A stretch of 64,000 nt of DNA from Verrucomicrobia subdivision 3 bacterium UBA693 (GCA_002298785.1 DBMR01000011.1:62001-126000), one strand, 5' to 3'. Shown: positions 1-9,266, numbered from the stretch's first letter. Made by a program: numbers and translations. Notes: generated by a model from the letters alone, not told the origin.

Positions 1-197
1 TCATGGATTGAAAAATTCTGGATATGGCAGGCCTTGATCATCTTGTTCACGCCGGGCCAGGGGTGGGCGTGCAGGTCCCGGTAAACAGCCGCTTTCTCGG
101 GCTTCAGGCCGGTGACCCAGGCGTATCGCTGCGGTGCCGTCCGCGTGGCACAACCGGCCAGCAACAACGCGAGCAGGAAGCAGGGAATGGTTTTCAT
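1..197 (-). CDS. L-rhamnose mutarotase-like lipoprotein (C-terminus cut by window edge)
   Basis: I read this gene directly from the reverse strand; 65 codons are visible and the rest lies beyond position 1. It starts with a lipoprotein signal (MKTIPCFLLALLLAGC, lipobox LAGC, Cys16). The part that follows reads like the start of the L-rhamnose mutarotase family (RhaM/DUF718): RYAWVTGLKPEKAAVYRDLH, then HPWPGV and NFSIH. RhaM interconverts alpha and beta anomers of L-rhamnose. The residues matching RhaM Tyr18 and His22 are present (Tyr39, His43); the position of RhaM Tyr41 appears to be Phe62. RhaM is normally cytoplasmic, so the lipobox is unusual and suggests a periplasmic, membrane-anchored form. 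It begins 8 bases after the symporter stop, so it is the third gene of an operon with the fucosidase and symporter. L-fucose or another deoxysugar could be the substrate. Confidence 0.8.
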   Translation of the reverse strand, partial: MKTIPCFLLALLLAGCATRTAPQRYAWVTGLKPEKAAVYRDLHAHPWPGVNKMIKACHIQNFSIH

Positions 198-205
198 AAA
201 GTCAG

Positions 206-1900
206 TTATCGAAAAACAACATATAACACCGCAAACACCAGCAGCACAGCCACCGTCGCGAGCCGGTAATTCCCCAGGCCGCGCCCGCCCGCATTACCGC
301 GTAATGGCTCGCGCCAATCGTTCCAGATGAGTGCGCGGGCCTCGGCTTTGAGCGGTTCGGGAAACAGGAATGTGGCCGCCACCATTATCACCACGCAGGC
401 GATCAGCAACCCGAACGCGATCAGCATGAAGTCGCCGCGGTAGATATTATTCCAGTCGAGATAAAAGGCGCCGAAGCCCAGTCCCATTCCTCCCACCAAA
501 GTGATAAACGCGGCTTTCCCCGAGGCCCGCTCCCAAAAAACGCCCAGCAGGAAGACTGCAGTGATGGGCGGAGCAACGTACGAAATGAGTTTGTTGATGC
601 CTTCAAAGATCGTGGTGTAGTGGCCGAAGAGCGGGGAGGCGACTATGGCCAGGATGGTGCCCACCACGGTGGTCACTTTGCCAATGGTCACCAACTGGTG
701 ATCGCTAATCTCCGGTTGATGGCGCTTGAACAAATCGTAAGCCACCAGGGTGGCGGTCGAATTAAGGGCGGCGGAGCAGGTCTGCATGGCGGCGGCCAGC
801 ATCGCGGCCGCGACCAGTCCTTTAAGCCCCGTTGGAAGCAGGTGCGTGATCAGAAAGGTGTAGGTGTCGGCCGCCGTCAACGGGGCCTCGCCGCCAAACG
901 CCTGGCGCTGCACCAGCGCCACACAAATCACTCCGGGCAATACGAAAAAGAACACCGGCCAGATCTTCAGGAAAGCACAGAACAACGGGCCGAGCCGGGC
1001 ATGCTTTTCGTCCCTGGCCGCCAGCACCCGTTGCACAATGGTCTGGTCACAGCACCAGTACCAGATGCCCAGCACCGGGTAGCCAAGCAGAATGGAATAC
1101 CAGGCCAGGCCGGAGGGGTCGCTGGAACTGCGCGCCATGTGCAGAAAGTTGCCGGTGCCCCAGGTAACCTTGCTATCCGTTACGGACAGCGGATGCGAGT
1201 GCGAGGCCAAAGTTTGGGCTAGTTCGTTCCAACCGCCAATTTTCAAATAGCCAACCACCGTGATCACGACCGCACCGACTAGCAGCAGGACAGTTTGCAC
1301 GCTTTCGGTCCAAACCACCGCCAGCAAACCGCCGAGCATCGTGTAAACGCCGGTCAGCAATCCGAGCAAAATGATGAACACCAGGAGGGCGTCCACGCCG
1401 AAAATCGTGGCCCCCGGCAACATCCCCAGGATACCGCGCAACACCCAGGCCGCCGTGTACAGAGCCACGCCCATATGAATCACAATCGCCGAAAACAGCG
1501 ACACCGCCGACAACACATCCCGGCAGGACCGATTAAAACGGCGCTCCAGAAAATCCGGCAAGGTGGCCACTTTCGACCGCAGATACAGAGGCGCGAAGAA
1601 GAGCGAAAGCAGGATGAGTGTGAAACCCGCCATCCACTCGAAATTGCCAAATACCAGGCCGAACTTGTAGGCCGTCTCCGCGAGGCTGACCAGGTGCACC
1701 GTCGAGATGTTGGCCGCGAACATCGCCAACCCAATGACCGGCCAGGTCAGCGTGTTACCCGCCAGGAAATAATGCCCACCTTCGCCGCCGCTCTCCCCTT
1801 TCCGCCGCAGGAACCCGGCCGCAACGCCCAAACCCACCACCGCCAGCAGATAGAGGGAGATGATTCCCCAGTCCAATTGAGTCATGCCGGTGTTCATCAT
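206..1900 (-). CDS. Solute:sodium symporter (SSS family), probable sugar importer
   Basis: A 564-residue polytopic inner-membrane protein of the sodium:solute symporter family (SGLT/PutP fold), with about 13-14 hydrophobic segments. Family features seen include the N-terminal DWGIISLYLLAVVGLGVAAG helix, the FLAGNTLTWPVIGLAMFAANIST segment with the typical unwound first helix, and WYWCCDQTIVQRVLAARD, a stretch typical of sugar symporters of this family. It probably couples Na+ entry to uptake of a monosaccharide. Its place between a fucosidase and a rhamnose mutarotase-like gene suggests L-fucose or L-rhamnose as cargo (inference). The start used is the first of three nearby Met codons; Met6 is a possible alternative. 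There are 54 bases to the upstream fucosidase stop and 8 bases to the mutarotase start. Confidence 0.9.
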   Translation of the reverse strand: MMNTGMTQLDWGIISLYLLAVVGLGVAAGFLRRKGESGGEGGHYFLAGNTLTWPVIGLAMFAANISTVHLVSLAETAYKFGLVFGNFEWMAGFTLILLSLFFAPLYLRSKVATLPDFLERRFNRSCRDVLSAVSLFSAIVIHMGVALYTAAWVLRGILGMLPGATIFGVDALLVFIILLGLLTGVYTMLGGLLAVVWTESVQTVLLLVGAVVITVVGYLKIGGWNELAQTLASHSHPLSVTDSKVTWGTGNFLHMARSSSDPSGLAWYSILLGYPVLGIWYWCCDQTIVQRVLAARDEKHARLGPLFCAFLKIWPVFFFVLPGVICVALVQRQAFGGEAPLTAADTYTFLITHLLPTGLKGLVAAAMLAAAMQTCSAALNSTATLVAYDLFKRHQPEISDHQLVTIGKVTTVVGTILAIVASPLFGHYTTIFEGINKLISYVAPPITAVFLLGVFWERASGKAAFITLVGGMGLGFGAFYLDWNNIYRGDFMLIAFGLLIACVVIMVAATFLFPEPLKAEARALIWNDWREPLRGNAGGRGLGNYRLATVAVLLVFAVLYVVFR

Positions 1901-1954
1901 GCTGGAGTCTGGCCAGGAATCAATGGCGGTGAGAATATGGTCCTCAACCGAGCC

Positions 1955-3655
1955 TCACTTGAAGATTTGAAGCTCGTCAATCGTCGGGCCGTCTTTCGCT
2001 TCCAGTATATTCAACCGCACGAAGCGAGCGGTGACGGGTGGGAACGATTGCTTGAAATTCGGTCCCATCGTGGTACCGGCGAGGAGCGTTTTCCAATCTG
2101 CACCGTCGCGAATCTGGATTTCGAATTTCTGAATGCGGTCTTTGTCCCCTTCCCATTCATGCACGGCGATTCTCGAGAAGGTCTGGGATTTGCCGAGATC
2201 GACTTCCAACCAGGCTTGCCGCGTACCGCCATCGGTCGCCCAACGCGTTTCCAAATCGTCGTCGAGCGCCTTTTCCGCCGCATATTCCGTTTGATGCTGA
2301 TAGACGTTCGAGGCGGTCACCTTGGCGCCAATCGCGAGGGAATCGGACGGAGAGTGCCGCCGCAGCGGGGGTATGCTCATCGCCGACTGGTCCAGGTCGA
2401 GCGCGATCAGCGTATCCAAGGCCGCGTGACTTGCGGCCGGCATGGTGAGCTTGAGGGCGCTTTCGGTTTGCTGGAATCGAACCTGGCCACCGGTTAGCGC
2501 GCGGACGGCCACGATCCTCGCGGGAATTGCCGGTAATTCCAGCGTGTCACCGTCAAATTCGTAAACGTGCACATAAATCCGGTTGCCCTTGCGCGTCGAA
2601 GCGCCCCACTTGCCAGGTTTGAACGGACCGCCACGCGTGCCGTAAATGCTCTCGCCGTACTTCGCGAGCCAATCCCCCACCTCCTTCAGCCGTCCGGACT
2701 GTTCCGGATCAATCTTGCCGTCCGGACGAGGTCCCACATTGAGCAATACATTTCCATCGCCGCCGGCACCGCTGATCAGCATGCGCAAGCAGGCTTCCAG
2801 TGATTTCACCCCGTCCGCCGAACCACCCCACGCCCACGCATTGTGTGCGGAGATCGTCATGCACGATTCCCACGGACGTTCCAGGTTAAATCCGCCCAGC
2901 CGTTGTTCCGGCGTTTCATAGTCGCCACCATCACCGGTGCGATTATTGATCGTGATGTCGGGCTGGAGCCGGCGCACGAGCTTGATGGTGTTCGCGCCGC
3001 GGCCCTCGAACCTCTGCGGCACATCGTTCCAAATCGTGATCAGCGGCCCGTAATTCGTGATGAGTTCACTGATTTGCGCCAGCAAATACCGGTTGTAGGC
3101 GTCGAGATCGTACTTTTCCCGTTTCACGTTGCCTCCAGGACTGGTGAGCGGAAAGTCCGGATGATGCCAATCGCATGTCGAATAATACGTACCGAAGCTT
3201 ATGCCCGCTTTCTTGCAGGCCCCGGAAAGTTCCTTAACGACGTCGCGTCCGAACGGGCTGTTCATGATATTGAAGTCGGTCTGCTTCGTGTCCCAAAGGC
3301 AGAAGCCATCGTGGTGCTTTGTCGTCAGCACGATGTACTTCATGCCGGCGTTCTTCGCGACCGCCACCCACTCGTCGGCATTGAAGTTCGTCGGGTTGAA
3401 CTGGCGATAAAGATTGTCGTAAACCGCAATCGGGGTTTCCGCTCCTCTCGACCAACCAATCTCACGGGCGGTCAGGCTCACTGGTCCCCAGTGAATGAAC
3501 ATACCGAAACGTTTGTCTTGCCAATTCTTGATCGCCGCCGGGTCGACGCGCGGCCAGGCGGGTTGTGGTGCCGTGCTGACATCCGCAGCCTGCAGCCATA
3601 GGCCGGTGGTCAAGGCGGCGGTGAGACTTAGGTAACGCTTCATGTTCTTTTTCAT
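1955..3655 (-). CDS. Secreted alpha-L-fucosidase (GH29) with C-terminal discoidin domain
   Basis: Releases alpha-L-fucose from glycans by a retaining mechanism. Residue numbers here count from an in-frame GTG at 3673. The ATG at 3655 (MKKNMKRYLS) or at 3643 is a better start because it leaves a normal signal peptide ending near LWLQAADVS. Family marks: FGMFIHWGP near residue 56, TKHHDGFCLWDT near 118, and LITIWNDVP with Asp217 as the expected nucleophile. Residues about 447-572 form an F5/8 type C (discoidin, CBM32-like) domain with LEVDLG and FVRLNI strands, likely for carbohydrate binding. The length of about 566 residues suits GH29 plus one binding domain. It is the second gene of a leftward group headed by a pseudopilin (158 bases upstream), followed by the symporter and mutarotase. 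Confidence 0.92.
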   Translation of the reverse strand: MKKNMKRYLSLTAALTTGLWLQAADVSTAPQPAWPRVDPAAIKNWQDKRFGMFIHWGPVSLTAREIGWSRGAETPIAVYDNLYRQFNPTNFNADEWVAVAKNAGMKYIVLTTKHHDGFCLWDTKQTDFNIMNSPFGRDVVKELSGACKKAGISFGTYYSTCDWHHPDFPLTSPGGNVKREKYDLDAYNRYLLAQISELITNYGPLITIWNDVPQRFEGRGANTIKLVRRLQPDITINNRTGDGGDYETPEQRLGGFNLERPWESCMTISAHNAWAWGGSADGVKSLEACLRMLISGAGGDGNVLLNVGPRPDGKIDPEQSGRLKEVGDWLAKYGESIYGTRGGPFKPGKWGASTRKGNRIYVHVYEFDGDTLELPAIPARIVAVRALTGGQVRFQQTESALKLTMPAASHAALDTLIALDLDQSAMSIPPLRRHSPSDSLAIGAKVTASNVYQHQTEYAAEKALDDDLETRWATDGGTRQAWLEVDLGKSQTFSRIAVHEWEGDKDRIQKFEIQIRDGADWKTLLAGTTMGPNFKQSFPPVTARFVRLNILEAKDGPTIDELQIFK

Positions 3656-3813
3656 GTTAAGTGATAGCCCCACCCCGGGCTGCGCACCCGGAGCTTAGGA
3701 GACATTCCAACCCTGCTACCTGAGCCGCGCGCGGGCGTCAAGCGCTCCAGACTGAGCGACCGAGGCCCCTGATCATCGCGAAGCGCGGAATGACGACGCT
3801 CTCGCCGGTTAGA

Positions 3814-4689
3814 TCAAAGCGGTTTCCAGCCTTGAAATTGGTAGCGGTCGAACACCCAGCGAAAATCCCGGTTGGACTGCGGAGAACCGGCGGACCAAAA
3901 AAAGCTGCTCACGCCGTTAGCTGAGTCGCGTGCGGCCTTGATCGTGGTCGCCTCCAGCCATTTATGGCTTTCGGCATGGCCGTCGGAAAATGATACCGTG
4001 CTGCTCTCGCCGTGGAAAACGGCAAAGGTATCAACCCAACCCGGCGGCGAGGTGTCCAGCGCCCATGTGCCGTTGTTGTAGCTCCGTGGATCAGCCTCCT
4101 CGATGAACACCATCGTCTGCGTCGGCATTCGAATCTGCTCTTCCTTGAGGTACGGCTTTTGGCCGGGCTGACTGTAGCTGGACCAGACGCCGCCGGAAAT
4201 GGTGTCGGATTTGGAATAGCTGTCGAAAGCCCAGCCGTAACCCGGTTTGCGGTTTTTGGTCCGCATATCGCCGGCGCAATGCCAGACATCGATATTCCTG
4301 CAGTAGGCATAGAGCGGGGAGGCGACAATTCCCTTTTCGACCGCCGCCTTGGCCTGAACGACCGTCATCCCCGAATTGATATCCGGGCTGGGGCCATTCC
4401 AGTAACCGCCGGCATAAAGATCCATTTGGCCGGTGGCGCCGATATAGCGAGTGGGTAGCAACACACCGCGATTGTCGCCGGCATACATAATGTAGGCCGT
4501 CATCAGTTGTTTGCCGTTCGAAATGCAGTTGACCGCGAATGCCTTGGATTTGGCCCGCGAAAGCGCCGGCAGGAGCATGGCGGCCAGGATGGCAATAATG
4601 GCGATAACCACGAGCAATTCTATCAGCGTGAAACCACGGGACCGGGAAAAACCAGTGCGACCCGTTCGGTTGGGAGATTTCATAGCCAT
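3814..4689 (-). CDS. Pseudopilin with prepilin-type N-terminal methylation motif (DUF1559-like)
   Basis: About 291 residues. The open frame runs further upstream, but the ATG at 4689 (or 4683) puts the conserved prepilin cleavage site GFTLIE close to the N-terminus, as in the family. GFTLIELLVVIAIIAILA is followed by AMLLPALSRAKSKAF, the hallmark of the large type II-secretion-like pseudopilin families of Verrucomicrobiota, Planctomycetes and Lentisphaerae. The C-terminal part ends with a FSDGHAESHKW segment, the usual H-X9-DG-type ending. It would be processed by a prepilin peptidase and sit in the inner membrane or a pseudopilus. It heads the fucosidase-symporter-mutarotase group. Role unknown; a carrier or secretion function for neighbouring enzymes is speculation. 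Confidence 0.85.
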   Translation of the reverse strand: MAMKSPNRTGRTGFSRSRGFTLIELLVVIAIIAILAAMLLPALSRAKSKAFAVNCISNGKQLMTAYIMYAGDNRGVLLPTRYIGATGQMDLYAGGYWNGPSPDINSGMTVVQAKAAVEKGIVASPLYAYCRNIDVWHCAGDMRTKNRKPGYGWAFDSYSKSDTISGGVWSSYSQPGQKPYLKEEQIRMPTQTMVFIEEADPRSYNNGTWALDTSPPGWVDTFAVFHGESSTVSFSDGHAESHKWLEATTIKAARDSANGVSSFFWSAGSPQSNRDFRWVFDRYQFQGWKPL

Positions 4690-5018
4690 ATTATGCGCAA
4701 TTCCAAGCCGGCTGTCTTTGTCTATTTTAACCTCTTTTTGTGTCCTCCGCGGCACTGCTCCCGCGGCACCCGCGTACGAGCCGGGCCACAGGCCGCAGCC
4801 CTGAATGAGCCTGACTGGGAAATTTAACTTATTCCCACCGGGAAAGCCGAGGCCCATATGGATTGGCTGATTGGCTGATCGCTTGGTCCACGGGGTTATG
4901 TGCAGAATTCGCTTCCATTCCGAGCATGGCCCGCAGAGAAGATGGCGAAGCGAAAGTTGCATGGTAAAAATAGAGCTGGCGGCGCGACGCCGGTCTTTGT
5001 CTATTAGAGTCCGATTTT
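4690..5018. other. Divergent intergenic region, pseudopilin / AraC regulator
   Basis: 329 bases between two divergent genes, so it should hold both promoters. Visible structure: one complete and one partial copy of a 45-base imperfect direct repeat (4714-4758 and 4993-5037), and a short GATTGGCTGATTGGCTGATC doublet around 4861-4880. No additional gene is convincing here. Confidence 0.6.
4714..4758 (+). repeat. 45-base imperfect direct repeat, copy 1
   Basis: Begins GTCTTTGTCTATT. After a 13-base T/C-rich stretch it continues GTGTCCTCCGCGGCACTGC. It matches copy 2 (4993-5037) without gaps over 45 bases, with most of the differences in the middle. A GTG sits at the position where copy 2 has the ATG of the AraC gene. 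It could be a second operator or a relic of a duplicated 5' end. Confidence 0.6.
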
Positions 5019-5037
5019 ATGTCCTCCACGGCACTTC
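4993..5037 (+). repeat. 45-base imperfect direct repeat, copy 2, spanning the AraC gene start
   Basis: Begins GTCTTTGTCTATT and runs into the first codons of the AraC-family gene (ATGTCCTCCACGGCACTTC). Same spacing as copy 1: 26 bases from repeat start to the start codon. Confidence 0.6.
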
Positions 5038-5885
5038 GCAGACGCAACCGTGGCTGTTACACCAGCCCGTTTTCCGGCGTGGGCATGGAGTTCTTGCCGC
5101 CGGGCATGCCGGCCGATCAGTCCGGCGTGCTGTTGCATGAGACCGGCTACCTGCCCCGGAATGATTGGTGGAACTTCCCCAACCACTTCAGTCCGTTCTG
5201 GCGGCTCTATTTTAATGCCCGACGCGGCCATAAGGTGGTGTTCGCAGACGCCGAATTCGACCTCGGCCCCGAACACCTGGTCTTGATTCCCGACCGTCAG
5301 CTATTCCATTCCGCCGGGCACGAACCGGTACCGCACACCTGGATGACTTTTCAGGTGTCGTTGCGCCTGGATCCGCGCCAGTCCATTCCGATCGTGCTTC
5401 GACCCACGGCCACGGAACGGCAGTTGTTGCGGGAATTGGCGCGTCAATTCTCCGGGATTGGGACCGGCAACCGCCGTCAGGTACTGCACTTGAGCCTGGC
5501 GCTCCTCCACCTGGTCCTCCTCCACCCGGAAATTCATTGGCAAACCGACGTTCCCACGGAAGCGCTCTCCCGAACGATCCGTTACATGGAAGCGCAGCCT
5601 GCGCGGCCCTTAAACCTGGGTGAACTCGCCCGGATGGCTGGCCTGAGCCCGCGCGGCTTTGGGAAGGCCTTCAAACGCCACCAGGGAACCACCCCCGGCC
5701 ATTACGTGACTCAAATGCGGATGCGCCAGGCCGCCGAGATGCTGGCCCATACGGATGAAAGCATCGAAATGATTGCCGAGAAGAGCGGGTTCCCAAACCG
5801 ACATTACCTCACGCGCGTCTTCAAGCGGCTGATCGGCGATACGCCGGCCCACTTCCGCCACCAACAAAAAGGTGAAGCCGGTTGA
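5019..5885 (+). CDS. AraC-family transcriptional regulator
   Basis: 288 residues. The N-terminal two thirds look like an AraC-type cupin sensor domain, with WWNFPNHFSPFWRLYFN near residue 48 and LGPEHLVLIPDRQLFHS near 85. The C-terminal hundred residues (about 183-283) hold the double helix-turn-helix: LNLGELARMAGLSPRGFGKA for the first and IEMIAEKSGFPNRHYLTRVF for the second, with the family ending FKRLIGDTPAHFR. Such proteins usually sense a sugar and activate nearby catabolic genes. It is divergent from the pseudopilin-fucosidase group and convergent with the GH2 gene 32 bases downstream, so the fucosidase group is its most likely target (inference). The direct repeat across its own start could be an autoregulatory site. 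Confidence 0.92.
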   Translation: MSSTALRRRNRGCYTSPFSGVGMEFLPPGMPADQSGVLLHETGYLPRNDWWNFPNHFSPFWRLYFNARRGHKVVFADAEFDLGPEHLVLIPDRQLFHSAGHEPVPHTWMTFQVSLRLDPRQSIPIVLRPTATERQLLRELARQFSGIGTGNRRQVLHLSLALLHLVLLHPEIHWQTDVPTEALSRTIRYMEAQPARPLNLGELARMAGLSPRGFGKAFKRHQGTTPGHYVTQMRMRQAAEMLAHTDESIEMIAEKSGFPNRHYLTRVFKRLIGDTPAHFRHQQKGEAG

Positions 5886-5917
5886 TGCCGGACGCGCATT
5901 GAAACGGCGCTGCGGTT

Positions 5918-8900
5918 TTACTTGGACAGTTCCGCGGGGATGATGTCCAATTCCGCGATCGAGGCAAAAGCTTCGCCCCTGGCTGCCGACTTCACGACAA
6001 TTCGTAGAAAGCGAACCCTTGCGGGCTGGTGAAACAAAACCGTTTCCAGCTTGCCGTCATCCTGCCCCTGGATTTCCGCCAATGGCTCACCCCATTCAGC
6101 ATCCTGTCGAGCACCATAAACTTCCGCATGCGCCAGACGACCGTTGGCTTGGTCCTGCCGCGGCAAATACGTTATCCCGCGCAAGGTCAGCTCACGGCCC
6201 AGGTCGATCACCAATTCATGCGGCATGGGGTCACTTTGCGGCTGCCAGCGGGTATGCCAAAAGGTAGCCGGCTCACCGTCGAGCGCATTGGCTGCCAGGT
6301 TGCCGTTGGCGCGGTCTTCGCTGCTCACCCGCAAGACTTTCGCCCCTAACCGGCGCAAGCCGGCCACGCCGCACCGACTTTCCAACCATGGCACCGTCAA
6401 CTCCGCCTTCGGCGCAAAGGCGTCGCTACCGACGTAGCGGAAGAGGCTGCGCCGAAATTGTCGTGCTGCGGGCCGGCCGCCCAGGTTCGTATCGAGGTCA
6501 TACCCACAGACCAGCAGCGAACCTTTACCAACCCGGGCTTCAAAAACCTGGCCCAAGAGTGAGTTGTAATGAAAATCCGGCACCGCTTGAATGATCGGGC
6601 GGTATCCCGCCGGTGCGCCTTCGAGATCAAATGTGGTGGCTCCGGCACACAACTCGCGCAATTGCCAGTCACTTACACCATCGTTCGGAAACAGTGCCAA
6701 CGCCGGATGCCGGGGATCGCTCAACAGGCCGAGCGACGAGAACTTGTCACCCCACCAACCCGCCGACCAATAGACCGACTCGAATCCAGTGCGCGCAGCG
6801 TGGGCGTTCTTAAGACCGTTCGCCAGGAACAGCACTTTCCCTCCGTCCTTAAGCGCCTGCAGTGCCGCCTCTTCGAACTGGCGCGTCACCAGGACTCCGC
6901 GCGGCTCCGGTTCCTCCACCACAGGGGGATACACCCAGAGCGGCCAGCGATTCTCCACCCCCGCAAACCGCACGATTAACATCAGCGATGTCGCTTGATG
7001 GATTTTCTCAAGCGAAGCCGTAATCGCGCCTAAATCTGACACGCCACCGGTAGCAATTGCGCCTGCGCTCGGATGACCACTCGCGATCACCTCTCCCGCG
7101 CTGGTGCTCAGGCTCCACTCCACCGGACCCGGCGGCAGATCACGCGCACCGAAGTGGGCAACTTCCAATTTGGCCTGAAAGGTCTCGTCCGCGGTCCACA
7201 TGAATTTCGAAAAACGGGCCAGCACCACGGTCGGCGCGTTCCAGGTGCGTACCTGGGCGGCGCTGATGATGCCCTTGGATTCCCAGAACGGGTCCAGCAG
7301 GCCAACCAAGGCCTCGCTCTGCCCGGTGAAGTCATTCAGCATGAGCAACTGGTAGCCCGCATAACCGCGCGTGCGCAGCATGGCCTCGTGCTCAGCTTTG
7401 TATTGAGTGAACTGAAACCGTGCCGAGGCTCGTACGAAATCCCTCAACTGATCGCTCACTCCATTGGCATGCAACGCCCGGCGATAGCGCTCCAGATTCA
7501 ACGGCAACAAAGGCCCTGTGAACTTTGGCAGCAACACCTCGTAATCGGGAAAAACCGGCCGCTGCCCGGTTTCATGGGCGATGACCGGCACTGGCGAGGC
7601 GTCAACGGCTTTGGCAAAATCCCAATCGGTGTGCGCCGGCCCCACTCCGCGGGTGCTGGCTCCGCTATTGTGGGTGAACCAATAATCGTCGGCCGACAGA
7701 TGTTTCCTCGCGCCGCAGCCGGTATAGAGCCGCCGGGGGTCGCGAGTTTTTATTTTTTCGACCATGGAATTGACCGTATCCCAATCGGTACTCTGCATCC
7801 CGAACTCGTTGCCGATCGCGCAGAGCAAAAAGGAAGGGTGATTACCATAGGCCTCAGACATCCGCTGTAGCTCCGCCCGCAGGTAAGCGGTGATCTGGGG
7901 ATCGCGACCAATTGCGGGCGGCTTGGTGACCGTAGCCGTCCCCCAGTCGTCCACCCATGCCGGGGCTTCCGGTGCGAGGTACACCCCAAGCCGGTCGGCT
8001 GCCTCAAAAGCCGCCTCCGGCGGGCACCATGTGTGAAAACGCACGTGGTTAAATCCATATTCTTTGACCACTCCCAGCACCCGCTCCCACTCCGGCACCG
8101 TCATCGGAGGGTGGCCCGTCTTCGGATACACCGCACAATCCAATGTGCCTCGCAGGAAGATTCGCCGACCATTCAATCGAAGCTCCTTGCCCACTCGCAC
8201 CACGTCACGAAAGCCGAAGCTGACTGTGGACTCGTCACTCGGACGACCCGCAGTTTCCAGTGACGCCTTCAAACGATAGCGGATCGGATCAAACTCATCC
8301 CAGGCTCGGGCAGGCTCTGTCAGCTTTACGGTCAGTCCATTGGTGCCGGATCCAGGCGGGCACAGGACGCTTGCACTGGTGCCTGCAAACTCCCTGGTCC
8401 CATCTTCGGAGAGCACCTGAATTTTCATCGTAGCGGACGCGGAACTTGCTTCTGAATTGGCATATCGCACCACCACTCGTACCGACCGCCGGTCCGCCGC
8501 AGGGAAGGCCGCCAGCGCTCGAATCGAGACCGGCGCAGCCGCTTCCAGCGTGAGGTTGCCCACCAACCCGTTCCAGCGCGATTGCGTCTCGGGCCCATAC
8601 GCGTGGGTAACAGTTGAAATATTATGGATCATCCGGTTATCCACCCGGACACTCAAACGGTGTCGTCCGGGCGGAAGCCGGCCCAGATCGTGACGGTGCT
8701 CCGCTACCAGGCTGTCGCTCGAGTTCAAGTGCCGTCCGTCCACCCAGACATCCGTCTGCCACATCGCCCGCTCGATACGTAATGTCAGCTCGCGACCCTT
8801 CCATGATTCCGGAATCTCGAACTCCCGCTCGTACCAGGCGGGTCCGACGAATAACCAACGGCGAACCAGGTAGCCGTGTTCATCCGCCCGCTCGGGTTCC

Positions 8901-9181
8901 TTCACACCGGGAAAACGCGTGGTCACCGGAAACGGACTCGCATGCCGCATGGTGTTCGTGTCGAGTGCGGCCCCGAAGCCCGCGAGATCGGTGGTGTTCG
9001 GAAGCAGAATTCGGTCGTTGCCCTCCATCGGCGCCGACGGCCAATTTGCACGCATCCCCTCGTCTGCCGCATCAAGGCGCAACCGCCATTCGCCGGCCAG
9101 ACTTACTCGGTCGGTCCCAAGTGTGGAACATTGAAAGGCCAGTGAAAAAACCAGCGAAACGAGCCACAGCCGCCACTTCAT
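5918..9181 (-). CDS. Secreted GH2-family glycosidase with C-terminal discoidin-like domain
   Basis: 1087 residues with a signal peptide (MKWRLWLVSLVFSLAFQC). The order is typical of GH2: an N-terminal sugar-binding jelly roll (SLAGEWRLRLDA; WYEREFEIPESWKGRE near residue 115), an Ig-like sandwich, then the TIM barrel starting near RLNGRRIFLRGTLDC. The expected acid/base is Glu459 in AIGNEFGM and the nucleophile Glu537 in VIAHETGQRP. A C-terminal F5/8-like domain occupies about residues 950-1080 (NALDGEPATFWHTRW; ELVIDLGRELTL; VRFLRIVVKS). Substrate within GH2 (galactosidase, glucuronidase, mannosidase and so on) cannot be fixed from sequence alone. An unusually clear Shine-Dalgarno sits before the start. 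It is the last of a run of leftward genes from 13153. Confidence 0.85.
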   Translation of the reverse strand: MKWRLWLVSLVFSLAFQCSTLGTDRVSLAGEWRLRLDAADEGMRANWPSAPMEGNDRILLPNTTDLAGFGAALDTNTMRHASPFPVTTRFPGVKEPERADEHGYLVRRWLFVGPAWYEREFEIPESWKGRELTLRIERAMWQTDVWVDGRHLNSSDSLVAEHRHDLGRLPPGRHRLSVRVDNRMIHNISTVTHAYGPETQSRWNGLVGNLTLEAAAPVSIRALAAFPAADRRSVRVVVRYANSEASSASATMKIQVLSEDGTREFAGTSASVLCPPGSGTNGLTVKLTEPARAWDEFDPIRYRLKASLETAGRPSDESTVSFGFRDVVRVGKELRLNGRRIFLRGTLDCAVYPKTGHPPMTVPEWERVLGVVKEYGFNHVRFHTWCPPEAAFEAADRLGVYLAPEAPAWVDDWGTATVTKPPAIGRDPQITAYLRAELQRMSEAYGNHPSFLLCAIGNEFGMQSTDWDTVNSMVEKIKTRDPRRLYTGCGARKHLSADDYWFTHNSGASTRGVGPAHTDWDFAKAVDASPVPVIAHETGQRPVFPDYEVLLPKFTGPLLPLNLERYRRALHANGVSDQLRDFVRASARFQFTQYKAEHEAMLRTRGYAGYQLLMLNDFTGQSEALVGLLDPFWESKGIISAAQVRTWNAPTVVLARFSKFMWTADETFQAKLEVAHFGARDLPPGPVEWSLSTSAGEVIASGHPSAGAIATGGVSDLGAITASLEKIHQATSLMLIVRFAGVENRWPLWVYPPVVEEPEPRGVLVTRQFEEAALQALKDGGKVLFLANGLKNAHAARTGFESVYWSAGWWGDKFSSLGLLSDPRHPALALFPNDGVSDWQLRELCAGATTFDLEGAPAGYRPIIQAVPDFHYNSLLGQVFEARVGKGSLLVCGYDLDTNLGGRPAARQFRRSLFRYVGSDAFAPKAELTVPWLESRCGVAGLRRLGAKVLRVSSEDRANGNLAANALDGEPATFWHTRWQPQSDPMPHELVIDLGRELTLRGITYLPRQDQANGRLAHAEVYGARQDAEWGEPLAEIQGQDDGKLETVLFHQPARVRFLRIVVKSAARGEAFASIAELDIIPAELSK

Positions 9182-9189
9182 ATTTCAGA

Positions 9190-9197
9190 CCCTCCTT
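9190..9197 (-). promoter_or_regulatory. Strong Shine-Dalgarno for the GH2 gene
   Basis: On the reverse strand AAGGAGGG lies about 8 bases before the ATG at 9181, which fixes that start. Most other genes here lack an obvious Shine-Dalgarno. Confidence 0.75.
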
Positions 9198-9266
9198 CTA
9201 ACACCTGGTGCTCACCCCGGGCGGGCGTCCGTGGTCGCGTGGTCAAAACTGGGTCGCCCGGCACCT

